From: Bifidobacterium sp. 7101
GTDB taxonomy: Bacteria; Actinomycetota; Actinomycetes; Actinomycetales; Bifidobacteriaceae
NCBI RefSeq assembly: GCF_000499285.1
Contig: NZ_AWUN01000006.1
Span: 1 to 64,000 of the forward strand
Direction of reading: 5' to 3'
DNA: 64,000 nucleotides
In this document: in pieces, positions 1-7,872 of the stretch
Layout of the letters: the number at the start of each line of letters is the position of its first letter
Position numbering within the stretch: position 1 is the first letter of the stretch
Notes under the pieces: model-generated
Seen by the model: the letters and a program-made list of their open reading frames with translations, nothing else
Database searches by the model: none
What the model was told of the DNA's origin: nothing
Made by a program: the position numbers and the translations under genes

Positions 1-1211
1 ACGGTGACGAGATGACCCGGGTCATCTGGAAAATGATCAAGGAGCGGCTGATTCTGCCCTATCTGGATGTGGACCTGGACTATTACGACCTGGGCATCCG
101 CAACAGGGACGCCACCGACGACAAGGTCACTGTGCAGGCGGCCCAGGCCATCCAGCGCGAGCATGTGGGCGTCAAGTGCGCCACTATTACCCCTGACGAG
201 GCCCGGGTGAAGGAATTCGGACTCAAGCGCATGTGGAAGTCGCCCAACGGCACCATCCGCAATATTCTTGGCGGAACCATCTTCCGCGAGCCCATCGTCA
301 TCGACAACATCCCCAGGCTGGTCCCCGGATGGTCCAAGCCCATCGTGGTGGCCCGCCATGCCTTTGGCGACCAATACCAGGCCACTGATTTCACCGTGCC
401 TGGGCCAGGGAAGCTGAGCGTCACTTTCACACCCGAGGACGGGAGCGCCCCGGTGACCCGGGAAGTGACCGTCTACCCGGGTCCGGGCGTGGCCCAGGTG
501 CAGTTCAACCTTGACGACTCCATCCGCGACTTCGCGCGCTCCTGCTTCAACTATGCCCTGCAGAGGCACTATCCGGTCTACCTGAGTACCAAGAACACCA
601 TCCTCAAGGCCTACGACGGCCGTTTCAAGGACATTTTCGCCCAGGTCTACGAGCAGGAGTACCGGAATCGGTTCGAACAAGAGGGGCTGACCTACCAGCA
701 TCGGCTGATCGACGACATGGTGGCCTCCTCGCTCAAGTGGCAGGGCGGCTATGTATGGGCCTGCAAGAACTACGACGGCGATGTCCAGTCCGATGCAATA
801 GCTCAAGGGTTCGGGTCCCTTGGCCTCATGACCTCCATGCTGATGACGGCCGACGGGCAGACGGTAGAGGCCGAGGCCGCCCATGGAACCGTGACCAGGC
901 ATTACCGGCGCTGGCTCAAGGGTGAGACCACTTCCACCAACCCGATAGCCTCCATTTTCGCCTGGACGGGCGGACTCAAGCAGCGGGCACGGCTGGATGA
1001 CACACCCAGGGTGGCCCAGTTTGCGCAGACCCTGGAATCTGTGGTTATCGAGACCGTGCGCTCCGGCCGTATGACCAAGGATCTGGCCAGCCTGGTCGGC
1101 CCTGATCAGCCCTGGCTGGACACCGAGGGATTCATGGATGCCCTGGACCAGGCCCTTGCCGAGCGTATGGCTTCAACTGCGACAGAGGCCATAGAACACA
1201 AGGCGGACTGA
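1..1211 (+). CDS. icd: NADP-dependent isocitrate dehydrogenase, 5'-truncated by window edge
   Basis: Oxidative decarboxylation of isocitrate to 2-oxoglutarate, the route to glutamate in organisms with a partial citrate cycle. The frame is already open at base 3, giving Gly-Asp-Glu before the first Met at 12, and this matches the usual N-terminal context [10 protein letters not shown]. The gene therefore starts upstream of the window, probably by only a dozen or so codons. The visible 402 residues include the substrate-binding stretch [19 protein letters not shown] and the motif [11 protein letters not shown], typical of the eukaryote-like homodimeric NADP-IDH type. The C-terminus looks complete. 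No terminator is evident in the 206 bases before the next gene. Confidence 0.95.
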   Translation, partial: GDEMTRVIWKMIKERLILPYLDVDLDYYDLGIRNRDATDDKVTVQAAQAIQREHVGVKCATITPDEARVKEFGLKRMWKSPNGTIRNILGGTIFREPIVIDNIPRLVPGWSKPIVVARHAFGDQYQATDFTVPGPGKLSVTFTPEDGSAPVTREVTVYPGPGVAQVQFNLDDSIRDFARSCFNYALQRHYPVYLSTKNTILKAYDGRFKDIFAQVYEQEYRNRFEQEGLTYQHRLIDDMVASSLKWQGGYVWACKNYDGDVQSDAIAQGFGSLGLMTSMLMTADGQTVEAEAAHGTVTRHYRRWLKGETTSTNPIASIFAWTGGLKQRARLDDTPRVAQFAQTLESVVIETVRSGRMTKDLASLVGPDQPWLDTEGFMDALDQALAERMASTATEAIEHKAD

Positions 1212-1417
1212 CAGATCGGACATAGCATCATCTCCCATCCATTGCATGCGGTTGAAACAGGCGGATAATCCGCTGAGTCCAGCCTTGACCGTCTGCTCCC
1301 TGGCGAGAAGCTTGTGCGCAAAAGCAAGGATGCTCCATACGCTCCTACCCGTGAGCCCATACAATGGTTGCTCGGGACCCGGCCAGAGTCGGGCCCTTTC
1401 GGAACGAAGGAGCGAAT

Positions 1418-3022
1418 GTGAAGAAGACCGGCTTTGCACGGCATTTGTCCGGCTTGCTGGCCCTGCTGGCATGCCTGGCCATGGCGGCATCGACTGGTGC
1501 TTGCGGTCCGGCCATGGGCGGAGGCAAACAATCCCCGAGCACCCCGCAGAGCCCGGCGAGCTCGACGGCAGCTGCGGAAGTGCCAGGTCGGGTGGCCATT
1601 TTCACTCCCTCCGACGGCATCACCCTCTCCCAGCACACGCCCATCAACAAGTGGGCCGCCCTGGTCCCAGATCTGAAGGCGGGACTGACCAAGGAGCATC
1701 TTTCCGGCAAGCGCATCGATGCCTACACCAGCGGGAATCTGGAAGACCAAAGCAAGGAAGTGCAGGATTACGTGGTCAACCGACTTTCGGAGCGCAAGAC
1801 CGGGAAGACCTCAGAGCCCACCACGCTGGTGGTGGCACCCATGACCTCGCCGGATTCCATTACCCGCCAGTATGGCGACTACATCAGCAAGTCACTGGAG
1901 GCCGATGCCAAAGACAAGGCGAGCGCACGCCTGGTCTCGTCTCTGCGCCTTGCCATGGGCGCGGGCATGCACCTGGTGCTGCTGGCCAATCAGGTGCCGG
2001 GCATTGAGCCGGATTTGTTCGTGCAGTTGTCTGATGCGCGGGCCATCGGTCAGATGCAGGCGGAGAAGCTGGCCAGCAAGCTGGAGCTGGACAAGGCCAA
2101 CAAAAACAACCCCTGCCGCATTGAGATTCTGCTGCCGAACCGGACAGCCGAGACATCTTCCTCTGCTGACAAGGATGCTGAAGCCGACCAGGCTGATCAG
2201 GACCAGCAAGAGGAGCAGGATGCGCAAAGTTCTTTCCCTGCGCAGGCCTTCGCCGGAATCTGGCAGGTGCTGGGTCCTTACTTCAAGGATGGGCGGGCTG
2301 TCAGCCCATCGGGGCGCCTGAAGGCAGACAGCACTGATAAAGACTGGCAGACGGTCGCTTTTGACCCAGGCAAGGATGCCTCGGCTACAGGCAAGGAGCT
2401 GGCGACCCGGCTGTCCATGAACGATGACACCAAGACCCATACCGAGGTGGACGGCATTCTGGCCATGAACGACTTCATTGTTTCCGGGGTGGTCTCTGAA
2501 CTCGGGGATCTGGGGTATCGGGGTACGTCAGCGGATGTCAACCCGGAGATCTCCGTATCAGGCATTGTCGGATCCATGACCGGCCGACAGGATCTGCATC
2601 GGCAGCGCGTGCCCAAACCCGCCCAGAGCCCCACAACCCAGAATCAGACAGGGTCGGAGGCGGATTCTTCACAGCAGACCACGGGTAAGACTGAAGGATC
2701 CACACCCTCGGACGACCACGCCGCCTGGCCCATCATCAGCGGATACGGCGCTTACGTTGACAACCTCCCTCAAATCGTTGATGGACGTCAGTGGATGACC
2801 GGGCTGGAGGACAGGCTGGGACTCGCGGCTGATATTGCCAAGGTCTGCGTCGGCCTCAACAGCCAAGGCAAGGTACCAGCCATGGACACGATCCAGACCG
2901 TCAACCAGGACGGCAAACAGGTGCGTCGCCTGTCAAGACCCTTGGTCGCGGTTTCAGCCACCAACCTCAAGGCGGCGCTGATCGATACAGGCTACATCAA
3001 GCCAGCCGACGCGGGTCTTTGA
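1418..3022 (+). CDS. Sugar-binding-type lipoprotein, orphan solute-binding protein
   Basis: A 534-residue exported protein. The start is GTG at 1418, five bases after an AAGGAG; the frame continues upstream to 1364 but without a ribosome site. A signal peptide (residues 1-28) ends in STGAC, an imperfect lipobox with Cys29 as the probable lipid anchor. The mature part opens with VAIFTPSDGITLSQ, and near the end shows ILAMNDFIVSGVVSELGDLG and later GYGAYVDNLPQIVDGRQWMT. These resemble the hinge and sugar-contact regions of type I periplasmic binding proteins of the xylose/ribose class. A Glu/Asp/Gln-rich insert lies around residues 240-270. No permease or ATPase gene is nearby, so it may serve a remote transporter or be a sensor. 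Its 3' end overlaps the convergent acyl-CoA synthetase gene by 31 bases. Confidence 0.6.
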   Translation: MKKTGFARHLSGLLALLACLAMAASTGACGPAMGGGKQSPSTPQSPASSTAAAEVPGRVAIFTPSDGITLSQHTPINKWAALVPDLKAGLTKEHLSGKRIDAYTSGNLEDQSKEVQDYVVNRLSERKTGKTSEPTTLVVAPMTSPDSITRQYGDYISKSLEADAKDKASARLVSSLRLAMGAGMHLVLLANQVPGIEPDLFVQLSDARAIGQMQAEKLASKLELDKANKNNPCRIEILLPNRTAETSSSADKDAEADQADQDQQEEQDAQSSFPAQAFAGIWQVLGPYFKDGRAVSPSGRLKADSTDKDWQTVAFDPGKDASATGKELATRLSMNDDTKTHTEVDGILAMNDFIVSGVVSELGDLGYRGTSADVNPEISVSGIVGSMTGRQDLHRQRVPKPAQSPTTQNQTGSEADSSQQTTGKTEGSTPSDDHAAWPIISGYGAYVDNLPQIVDGRQWMTGLEDRLGLAADIAKVCVGLNSQGKVPAMDTIQTVNQDGKQVRRLSRPLVAVSATNLKAALIDTGYIKPADAGL

Positions 3023-4827
3023 GCATAGATCTCCTGCTCGATCCGGTCCTCATACCGCTTGAGAACCTCCTGACGGCGGGGCTTGTACGAGGCGGTGAGA
3101 AGACCGTTTTCACGCGTGAAGTCCTGGTCGAGAATCAGATAGCGGCGGATGCCCTCGGCCCGGGAAACCTGTGCGTTGGCCGCGTCCACGGCACGGTCGA
3201 CCTCCGTGCGGATGATGGGGTTCTCTCCAGCCGCCGCAGCATCTTTCAGGGGCTCGGCGCCCTGGTCCCGCATCCAGCGATCGACCTCCTCGGCATTGAG
3301 GGTGATCAGGGCCGAGATGAATGGTCTGCGGTCCCCGATAACCATGCAGTGGCTGATGATGGGCGAACGTTCAACAGCCGTCTCCAGCAACGCCGGTGAG
3401 ATGTTCTTGCCACCGGCAGTAATGATGATTTCCTTGCGCCGACCGGTCAGCCGAACGAATCCGTCCTCGTCCAGACTGCCCAGATCGCCTGTCAGCAGCC
3501 AGCCGTCGCGAATCTGCCTGGTGGTGATTTCGGGATGGTTGTGGTAGCCGATGCAGACGTCGGGACCCTTGACGCATAGCTGGCCCTCCTGGTCGATGCC
3601 CACAGTGATGCCAGGCATGGGCAGACCGATGGTGCCCAGCCGATAGCCTTCGGTTGGGTTGACCGTGACCGGACCCATGGTCTCGGTCATGCCATAGCCC
3701 TCCAGCAGGGGTAGGCCTATGCCGTTGAAGAAGTCCGCAATGTCCCTGTCCAGGGGGGCGCCGCCCGAAATGGCATACTTGACCCGGCCGCCCAGGGCCT
3801 CCAGGATGGGATCGTAGACGGTTCCCGTGTACATAAGGTGCTTGGTCTTCAGCGACATGGGGACGCGGGTGCCGTTCTGTTGATGACGGGACCACTGCCT
3901 GGCCACTCCCGCGGCATCCAGGAAAATTCTGCCCCTGGCACCGGTGCCTGCTCGCTGGGAGGCGGCGTTGTAGATCTTCTCGAAGATTCGGGGCACAGCC
4001 AGGATGAATGTGGGTTTGAAGGTCTGCATGTCCTGCAGCAGATTGCGGATAGATCCGGTAAGCCCCAAGGTGAGGTCCGTAGCGATGGCGAAGAACTGCA
4101 GACAGCGGGCGAAAGCGTGGGCCAGGGGCAGGCAGAGCAGAAGCCGCCTGCCCTCACCCAGGCAGATGTCGGGGACTGCCTGAGCTCCCGAACGCACGGT
4201 GAAGACGATGTTGCTGTGGCTGAGTTCAATGCCCTTGGGCTTGCCCGTGGAGCCTGAAGTGTAGACGATGGTAGCCAGGTCGGAGCCTTGCACCGAGTCG
4301 GCCCGGGCTTGGAAGTCTGCCTGGTCCACCGCCCGTCCGTAGGCGGTCATAGTGGTCAGCGCCCCCCTGTTGATTACATACAGGTCGTTCAGATAGGCGC
4401 ATTGGGAACGAACCGCGTCCACCCGGGCCCTCATGTCGTCATCCTCCAGAAAGGCCATGCCGACATGGGAGTCGTTGAAGATACGCCGGATCTGATCGGG
4501 CGAGTCCGTCTCGTAGACCGGCACCGTCACTGCTCCAATGGACAGGATGGCCATGTCCAGGGCAGTCCACTCCCATCGGGTGTGCGAGACGATGGCCACC
4601 GAATCCCCACGACCTATACCCCTGGCCATAAGCCCCTTGGCCAGCGCGACAACGCGATCCCGGAACTCACGGGCTGTGAGGGTGCTCCACTCACGTCCAC
4701 TCCGGTATTCGATCAAAGGATCGTCCCCCAGGCGTTCAACCCTGTCCTCAAGCAGGGAGAAGACGCTGGCATCAGGATCTATGGGCTCCTCAAGCGGACG
4801 CGTGAATTCTTGCTGCATGTTCTGCAT
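2992..4827 (-). CDS. Long-chain acyl-CoA synthetase (AMP-forming)
   Basis: Activates fatty acids to acyl-CoA through an acyl-adenylate, probably supplying phospholipid synthesis because bifidobacteria lack beta-oxidation. The protein has 611 residues from ATG 4827, which follows AGGGAG by six bases; in-frame Met codons further upstream lack a ribosome site. The ATP-binding motif YTSGSTGKPKG lies at residues 189-199, followed by the acyl-adenylate motif GYGMTETMG and the hinge/core motif TGDLGSLDEDGFVRLTGR with a KEIIITAGGKNI tail. All core A-motifs of the ANL superfamily are present. The closest type is the FAA1/FadD15 branch common in Actinobacteria. The gene ends inside the 3' end of the convergent lipoprotein gene. 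Confidence 0.88.
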   Translation of the reverse strand: MQNMQQEFTRPLEEPIDPDASVFSLLEDRVERLGDDPLIEYRSGREWSTLTAREFRDRVVALAKGLMARGIGRGDSVAIVSHTRWEWTALDMAILSIGAVTVPVYETDSPDQIRRIFNDSHVGMAFLEDDDMRARVDAVRSQCAYLNDLYVINRGALTTMTAYGRAVDQADFQARADSVQGSDLATIVYTSGSTGKPKGIELSHSNIVFTVRSGAQAVPDICLGEGRRLLLCLPLAHAFARCLQFFAIATDLTLGLTGSIRNLLQDMQTFKPTFILAVPRIFEKIYNAASQRAGTGARGRIFLDAAGVARQWSRHQQNGTRVPMSLKTKHLMYTGTVYDPILEALGGRVKYAISGGAPLDRDIADFFNGIGLPLLEGYGMTETMGPVTVNPTEGYRLGTIGLPMPGITVGIDQEGQLCVKGPDVCIGYHNHPEITTRQIRDGWLLTGDLGSLDEDGFVRLTGRRKEIIITAGGKNISPALLETAVERSPIISHCMVIGDRRPFISALITLNAEEVDRWMRDQGAEPLKDAAAAGENPIIRTEVDRAVDAANAQVSRAEGIRRYLILDQDFTRENGLLTASYKPRRQEVLKRYEDRIEQEIYAQRPASAGLM

Positions 4828-4937
4828 GACCACTCCCTGCTGAAACGGCGTTATGCTTAACGATTCTAACCGCTCCCCCGGGCTGGCGATATACCCGGTC
4901 TGCAAACGCGCGAGTCCTGCAAGCAAACCCCACATTC

Positions 4938-5603
4938 CTACAGGGGCTTGAGACGGATGCGATGCCACCCGATCCTGGCACCAGGATCCAGATAATTGCC
5001 TTGATCGTCTTTAAGGCCCCAGTGCAGACACTCCTGGGCACAGTGGTCTGAGTCTCCCCGCACCCTTCCCCATACCGTGCCGGTCTGCAGCCGGGTCCCT
5101 GTCGGCAGAGAGCTCTGTGCAGGCTCATAGGTGGAGACCAGGTTGCCGTGACGTATGGAGACCACGTCCTTGCCTGCTACGGAACCTGCAAAGGCGATGA
5201 CGCCGTCTGCCGGGGCACGGATATCGCTGCCTTGCTCCGTCTCCAAATCTATCCCGCGATGACCTCTCAGCCACGGACGACCCGGAGGATCAAAGGGACG
5301 CATAACCAGCGGGGCGGCCTTACCGCCAGGCAGAGGTTCAAGGGGCCACAGCCAGCCCCGGCGGCAGGCTGCGGTCGACGAGCCAACTCGACCCTTCTGC
5401 GCCGGAGCTGCAGCCGAAGGCAGGGTCGGCGCAGGCTGAGCCGTGACGGTTGCCGTCGGCCCCGCAGCCGACAGGACCAGCGCCAGCATCAACACCAGCA
5501 GGGTCCTGGGAAACCAAGGGGGCCGACAGCCGGAGGGTATGGTGGGCATCCGACCGGTAACTCGCCTGAGGCCCTTGTTCTTATGGTCACGCGCACAGGC
5601 CAT
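4938..5603 (-). CDS. M23 family (LytM-type) peptidoglycan endopeptidase
   Basis: A 221-residue exported protein with a C-terminal LytM domain, expected to cut or bind peptidoglycan peptides outside the membrane. An N-terminal hydrophobic segment (about residues 33-55) follows a basic stretch and acts as signal peptide or anchor. Zinc-site motifs are HRGID (His115, Asp119), RHGN (His152) and CLHWG (His194). The usual H-x-H motif reads C-L-H, so its first histidine is replaced by Cys192; catalytic activity may be altered, or the protein may be an activator. The start ATG 5603 follows GAAGG with eight intervening bases. A perfect 24-base palindrome sits immediately upstream of the ribosome site. 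Confidence 0.8.
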   Translation of the reverse strand: MACARDHKNKGLRRVTGRMPTIPSGCRPPWFPRTLLVLMLALVLSAAGPTATVTAQPAPTLPSAAAPAQKGRVGSSTAACRRGWLWPLEPLPGGKAAPLVMRPFDPPGRPWLRGHRGIDLETEQGSDIRAPADGVIAFAGSVAGKDVVSIRHGNLVSTYEPAQSSLPTGTRLQTGTVWGRVRGDSDHCAQECLHWGLKDDQGNYLDPGARIGWHRIRLKPL

Positions 5604-5626
5604 AGTCGCACCTTCATTCCGTCATC

Positions 5627-5650
5627 GTGGATGCCCGATCGGGCATCCAC
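5627..5650. repeat. Perfect 24-bp palindrome upstream of the M23 gene
   Basis: The two 12-base halves (GTGGATGCCCGA and its exact complement) abut without a spacer. A second perfect 12-base palindrome (CCATCATGATGG, 5650-5661) follows directly. They lie between the abfA stop and the M23 ribosome site, 24 bases from the M23 start codon. There is no T tract, which argues against an intrinsic terminator and leaves a protein-binding site or an RNA stem controlling M23 translation as possibilities. Confidence 0.7.
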
Positions 5651-5798
5651 CATCATGATGGATTGGATGCCGCAGCCGTGTGAGCCGGAAGGAGGCATGT
5701 GGTCGAATATATACTCGTCCACATCCAGATGGACCGTAAAGGCACCATAATCAAGAGTCCGTGAAAGGGTTCCCGGTCTAGATGCCATTGGCGGCCTT

Positions 5799-7334
5799 TC
5801 AAGCCAGATGAATGACCGTCCATGAGATGGGAGGCAGCTGAAGGTTCAAGGTGTCCTCATCCATCCTGAAGTCCTTCCTGGCATGCATGACGACTCGCTC
5901 CTGGTCCTCAAGCGTGTTGCGTGCCGAGGGGTCCTCCTCGTGCAGTGTGCTGATCTTGGCCTGCCGATGTCGGTCCTGTTCAGGCAGGGCGATGCTGAAA
6001 TCAACGGAACGGTCAAGGCTGCGGTTGACCGCGAAAACACTCAGGGAGCCATCGGCACCTCTGACGGCCACTGAATCGGTCATGGGCACCTGACCGTAGC
6101 GGGAAGTCTCAAAGGTGTCGCCGCTCTGCAGGCTCTTGAGCACGCTGGCGCCTCGTGCATAACGGGCGGTCAGGGCGAAGGGGTAGAAAATTGTCTGCCT
6201 CCAGGCCGGGCCGCCGGGCTCGGTCATGATGGGGGCAATGACGTTGACCAGCTGGGCCAGGCTGGCCGCATGAACGACGTCGGCATGCCTGAGCAGGGTG
6301 ATCAGCAGGTCGCCTACCACCACGGCATCTGCCGCCGTATAAACATCCTCCAAGAGCGGCGCGCCTATAGGCCAATTGCCGATGCCTTCGGGCGATCTGC
6401 TGGCCTCGGCATCCTGGTACCAGACATTCCACTCGTCGAAGGAGATGAAAACCTGATGATCACTGCCCAGCCGGGCACGCGAGGCGGCGATGATGGCCGC
6501 AACATCGGTGATGAAACTGTCCATGTCCACGCCGGAAGCCAAAAAGCTGGCCATGTCCCCATCCTTGGGCGCGTAATAGGCATGGCATGAGAGGAAGTTC
6601 ACATTTTCGAAGCAGCGCTCCAGGACGGTACGCTCCCAGAGGCCGAAGGTGGGCATGGTGTGCGACGAAGATCCGCATACGACCAGATCCAAGTCCAGGT
6701 CGATCATCCGCATGGCCACAGCCGTCCGGTTGGCCAGATCGGCATATTCCTCTGCACTCTTGTGGCCGATCTGCCAGTCGCCGTCCATCTCGTTGCCCAG
6801 GCACCACATCCTGATGTTGAGGGGGCGATCATGGCCGTTGGCACGACGCCGTTCCGACAGCTCGGTGCCCGACGGCACATTGCAGTATTCGAGCAGATCC
6901 AGGGCCTCCTGCATGCCCCTGGTGCCCAGGTTAACGGCCTCCATGAGCTCGTTGCCGCCCAGCTTGTCCAGCCAGTCGCGCATCTCATGCAGGCCGAACT
7001 CGTTGCTTTCACCGGAGTGCCAGGCCAGGTCGAGACGGCGAGGACGGTTTTCACGCGGTCCCACGCCATCCTCCCAGCGATAGCCCGAGACGAAGTTACC
7101 GCCCGGGTATCGGATGGTGGTCACGCCCAGCTCCTTGACCAGATCCATGACGTCCCGGCGAAAACCCTGTTCGTCTGCTGTCGGATGGCCCGGCTCATAG
7201 ATGCCCGAGTAGATGCCCCTGCCCAGGTGCTCTACGAAGGAGCCGAAAAGGCGATCGTCAATTGGCGTGGACTTTTGCTCCTCATCCACCTTGAACTGTG
7301 CCCTGCCGCTGTGAGTTTGTTGCCCCTGCGTCAC
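5799..7334 (-). CDS. abfA: Alpha-L-arabinofuranosidase, GH51
   Basis: Releases terminal L-arabinofuranose from arabinan, arabinoxylan or arabinogalactan oligosaccharides; with no signal peptide it acts in the cytoplasm on imported oligosaccharides. The 511-residue length fits GH51. The acid/base Glu182 lies in CLGNEMDG and the nucleophile Glu301 in FDEWNVW, both within the predicted TIM barrel; the C-terminal jelly-roll region ends in SWTVIHLA. The start is GTG at 7334, seven bases after GAAGGAG. No transporter or regulator gene adjoins it. A 10-base palindrome ACAACGTTGT lies about 80 bases upstream and may be a LacI-family operator. Confidence 0.93.
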   Translation of the reverse strand: MTQGQQTHSGRAQFKVDEEQKSTPIDDRLFGSFVEHLGRGIYSGIYEPGHPTADEQGFRRDVMDLVKELGVTTIRYPGGNFVSGYRWEDGVGPRENRPRRLDLAWHSGESNEFGLHEMRDWLDKLGGNELMEAVNLGTRGMQEALDLLEYCNVPSGTELSERRRANGHDRPLNIRMWCLGNEMDGDWQIGHKSAEEYADLANRTAVAMRMIDLDLDLVVCGSSSHTMPTFGLWERTVLERCFENVNFLSCHAYYAPKDGDMASFLASGVDMDSFITDVAAIIAASRARLGSDHQVFISFDEWNVWYQDAEASRSPEGIGNWPIGAPLLEDVYTAADAVVVGDLLITLLRHADVVHAASLAQLVNVIAPIMTEPGGPAWRQTIFYPFALTARYARGASVLKSLQSGDTFETSRYGQVPMTDSVAVRGADGSLSVFAVNRSLDRSVDFSIALPEQDRHRQAKISTLHEEDPSARNTLEDQERVVMHARKDFRMDEDTLNLQLPPISWTVIHLA

Positions 7335-7408
7335 TGTCTGACTCCTTCGTTCTGACTTTATCGACCATGATTCTCGTCCATATTGAAACTATGGAACATC
7401 TGAATAGT

Positions 7409-7418
7409 ACAACGTTGT
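7409..7418. promoter_or_regulatory. Possible LacI-family operator upstream of abfA
   Basis: Perfect palindrome ACAACGTTGT with a central CG, the arrangement typical of LacI-family sites, centred about 80 bases upstream of the abfA GTG. On the minus strand it contains TTGTAC, a weak -35 candidate. No LacI gene is in the window, so the regulator would be encoded elsewhere. A 10-base palindrome can occur by chance. Confidence 0.35.
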
Positions 7419-7457
7419 GAATTCGACAAACCACCGGTCTATCGCCCCACGCAGTCA

Positions 7458-7644
7458 CCCCCCCCCCTACGTGCCGAGCGACAGGCTACGTGGTTATTCC
7501 ATATCACACTAGGAATGAGAATATTGAGAACAGGCCGACAGCATCAGTCCTTGTGTCAGGAGACTTCTCATCAATTCAGTCGGTTGTGCATCCCGATACT
7601 CATATTTACAACGGCCAGGAGCATTTGAGACGAGGGGGGGGGGG
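7458..7644. repeat. Short region framed by inverted C10 and G11 homopolymer runs
   Basis: A run of ten C (7458-7467) and a run of eleven G (7634-7644) face each other 166 bases apart. The flanks also match as an inverted repeat: TCAC10TACGT on the left and, read on the other strand, TGAC11TCGT on the right. The enclosed sequence is less GC-rich than the surrounding genes and holds no convincing gene. The short frame 7490-7690 has no recognisable product. The whole gap between abfA and tRNA-Asn runs from 7335 to 7721. It could be a small non-autonomous element or a slippage-prone regulatory spacer. Confidence 0.6.
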
Positions 7645-7686
7645 TCATTTACTTGACAGATTGCACATCATAAAGAGAGCTTGCAG

Positions 7687-7716
7687 ATAAAGAAAACCGC
7701 CGGAGAACCGGCGGTT
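7687..7716 (-). terminator. Intrinsic terminator of tRNA-Asn
   Basis: A 9-bp stem AACCGCCGG/CCGGCGGTT (7695-7703 with 7708-7716) and a 4-base loop, followed on the minus strand by TTTTCTTTATC. It begins six bases downstream of the tRNA 3' end. Confidence 0.85.
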
Positions 7717-7721
7717 GAGAG

Positions 7722-7794
7722 CTCCCGCAGCTGGGCTTGAACCAGCGACATTTCGATTAACAGTCGAACGCTCTGCCAACTGAGCTATGCGGGA
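7722..7794 (-). tRNA. tRNA-Asn (anticodon GTT)
   Basis: A 73-nt cloverleaf on the minus strand. The acceptor arm TCCCGCA pairs with TGCGGGA and is followed by discriminator G. D-arm GCTCAGTTGGCAGAGC, anticodon loop CTGTTAA with anticodon GTT, and T-arm containing GGTTCAAGCC are all present. CCA is not encoded. A matching promoter lies upstream and an intrinsic terminator downstream, so it is probably a single-gene transcript. Confidence 0.95.
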
Positions 7795-7830
7795 ATGTCC
7801 CGTTCAACTCTCGCTGAACACAATTACCAT

Positions 7831-7859
7831 ACTGTAGTCCAGACTTTCGTATCCGACAA
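7831..7859 (-). promoter_or_regulatory. Sigma70-type promoter for tRNA-Asn
   Basis: On the minus strand TTGTCG (7859-7854) and TACAGT (7836-7831) are separated by 17 bases. The predicted transcription start near 7824 is about 30 bases before the tRNA 5' end. Confidence 0.6.
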
Positions 7860-7872
7860 CTTGGCGTGTCGA

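Noticed and set aside
7490-7690. 66-codon frame between the homopolymer runs
   Set aside because: It reads through the G run as a poly-Gly stretch, lacks a ribosome site and would end next to the tRNA-Asn terminator.
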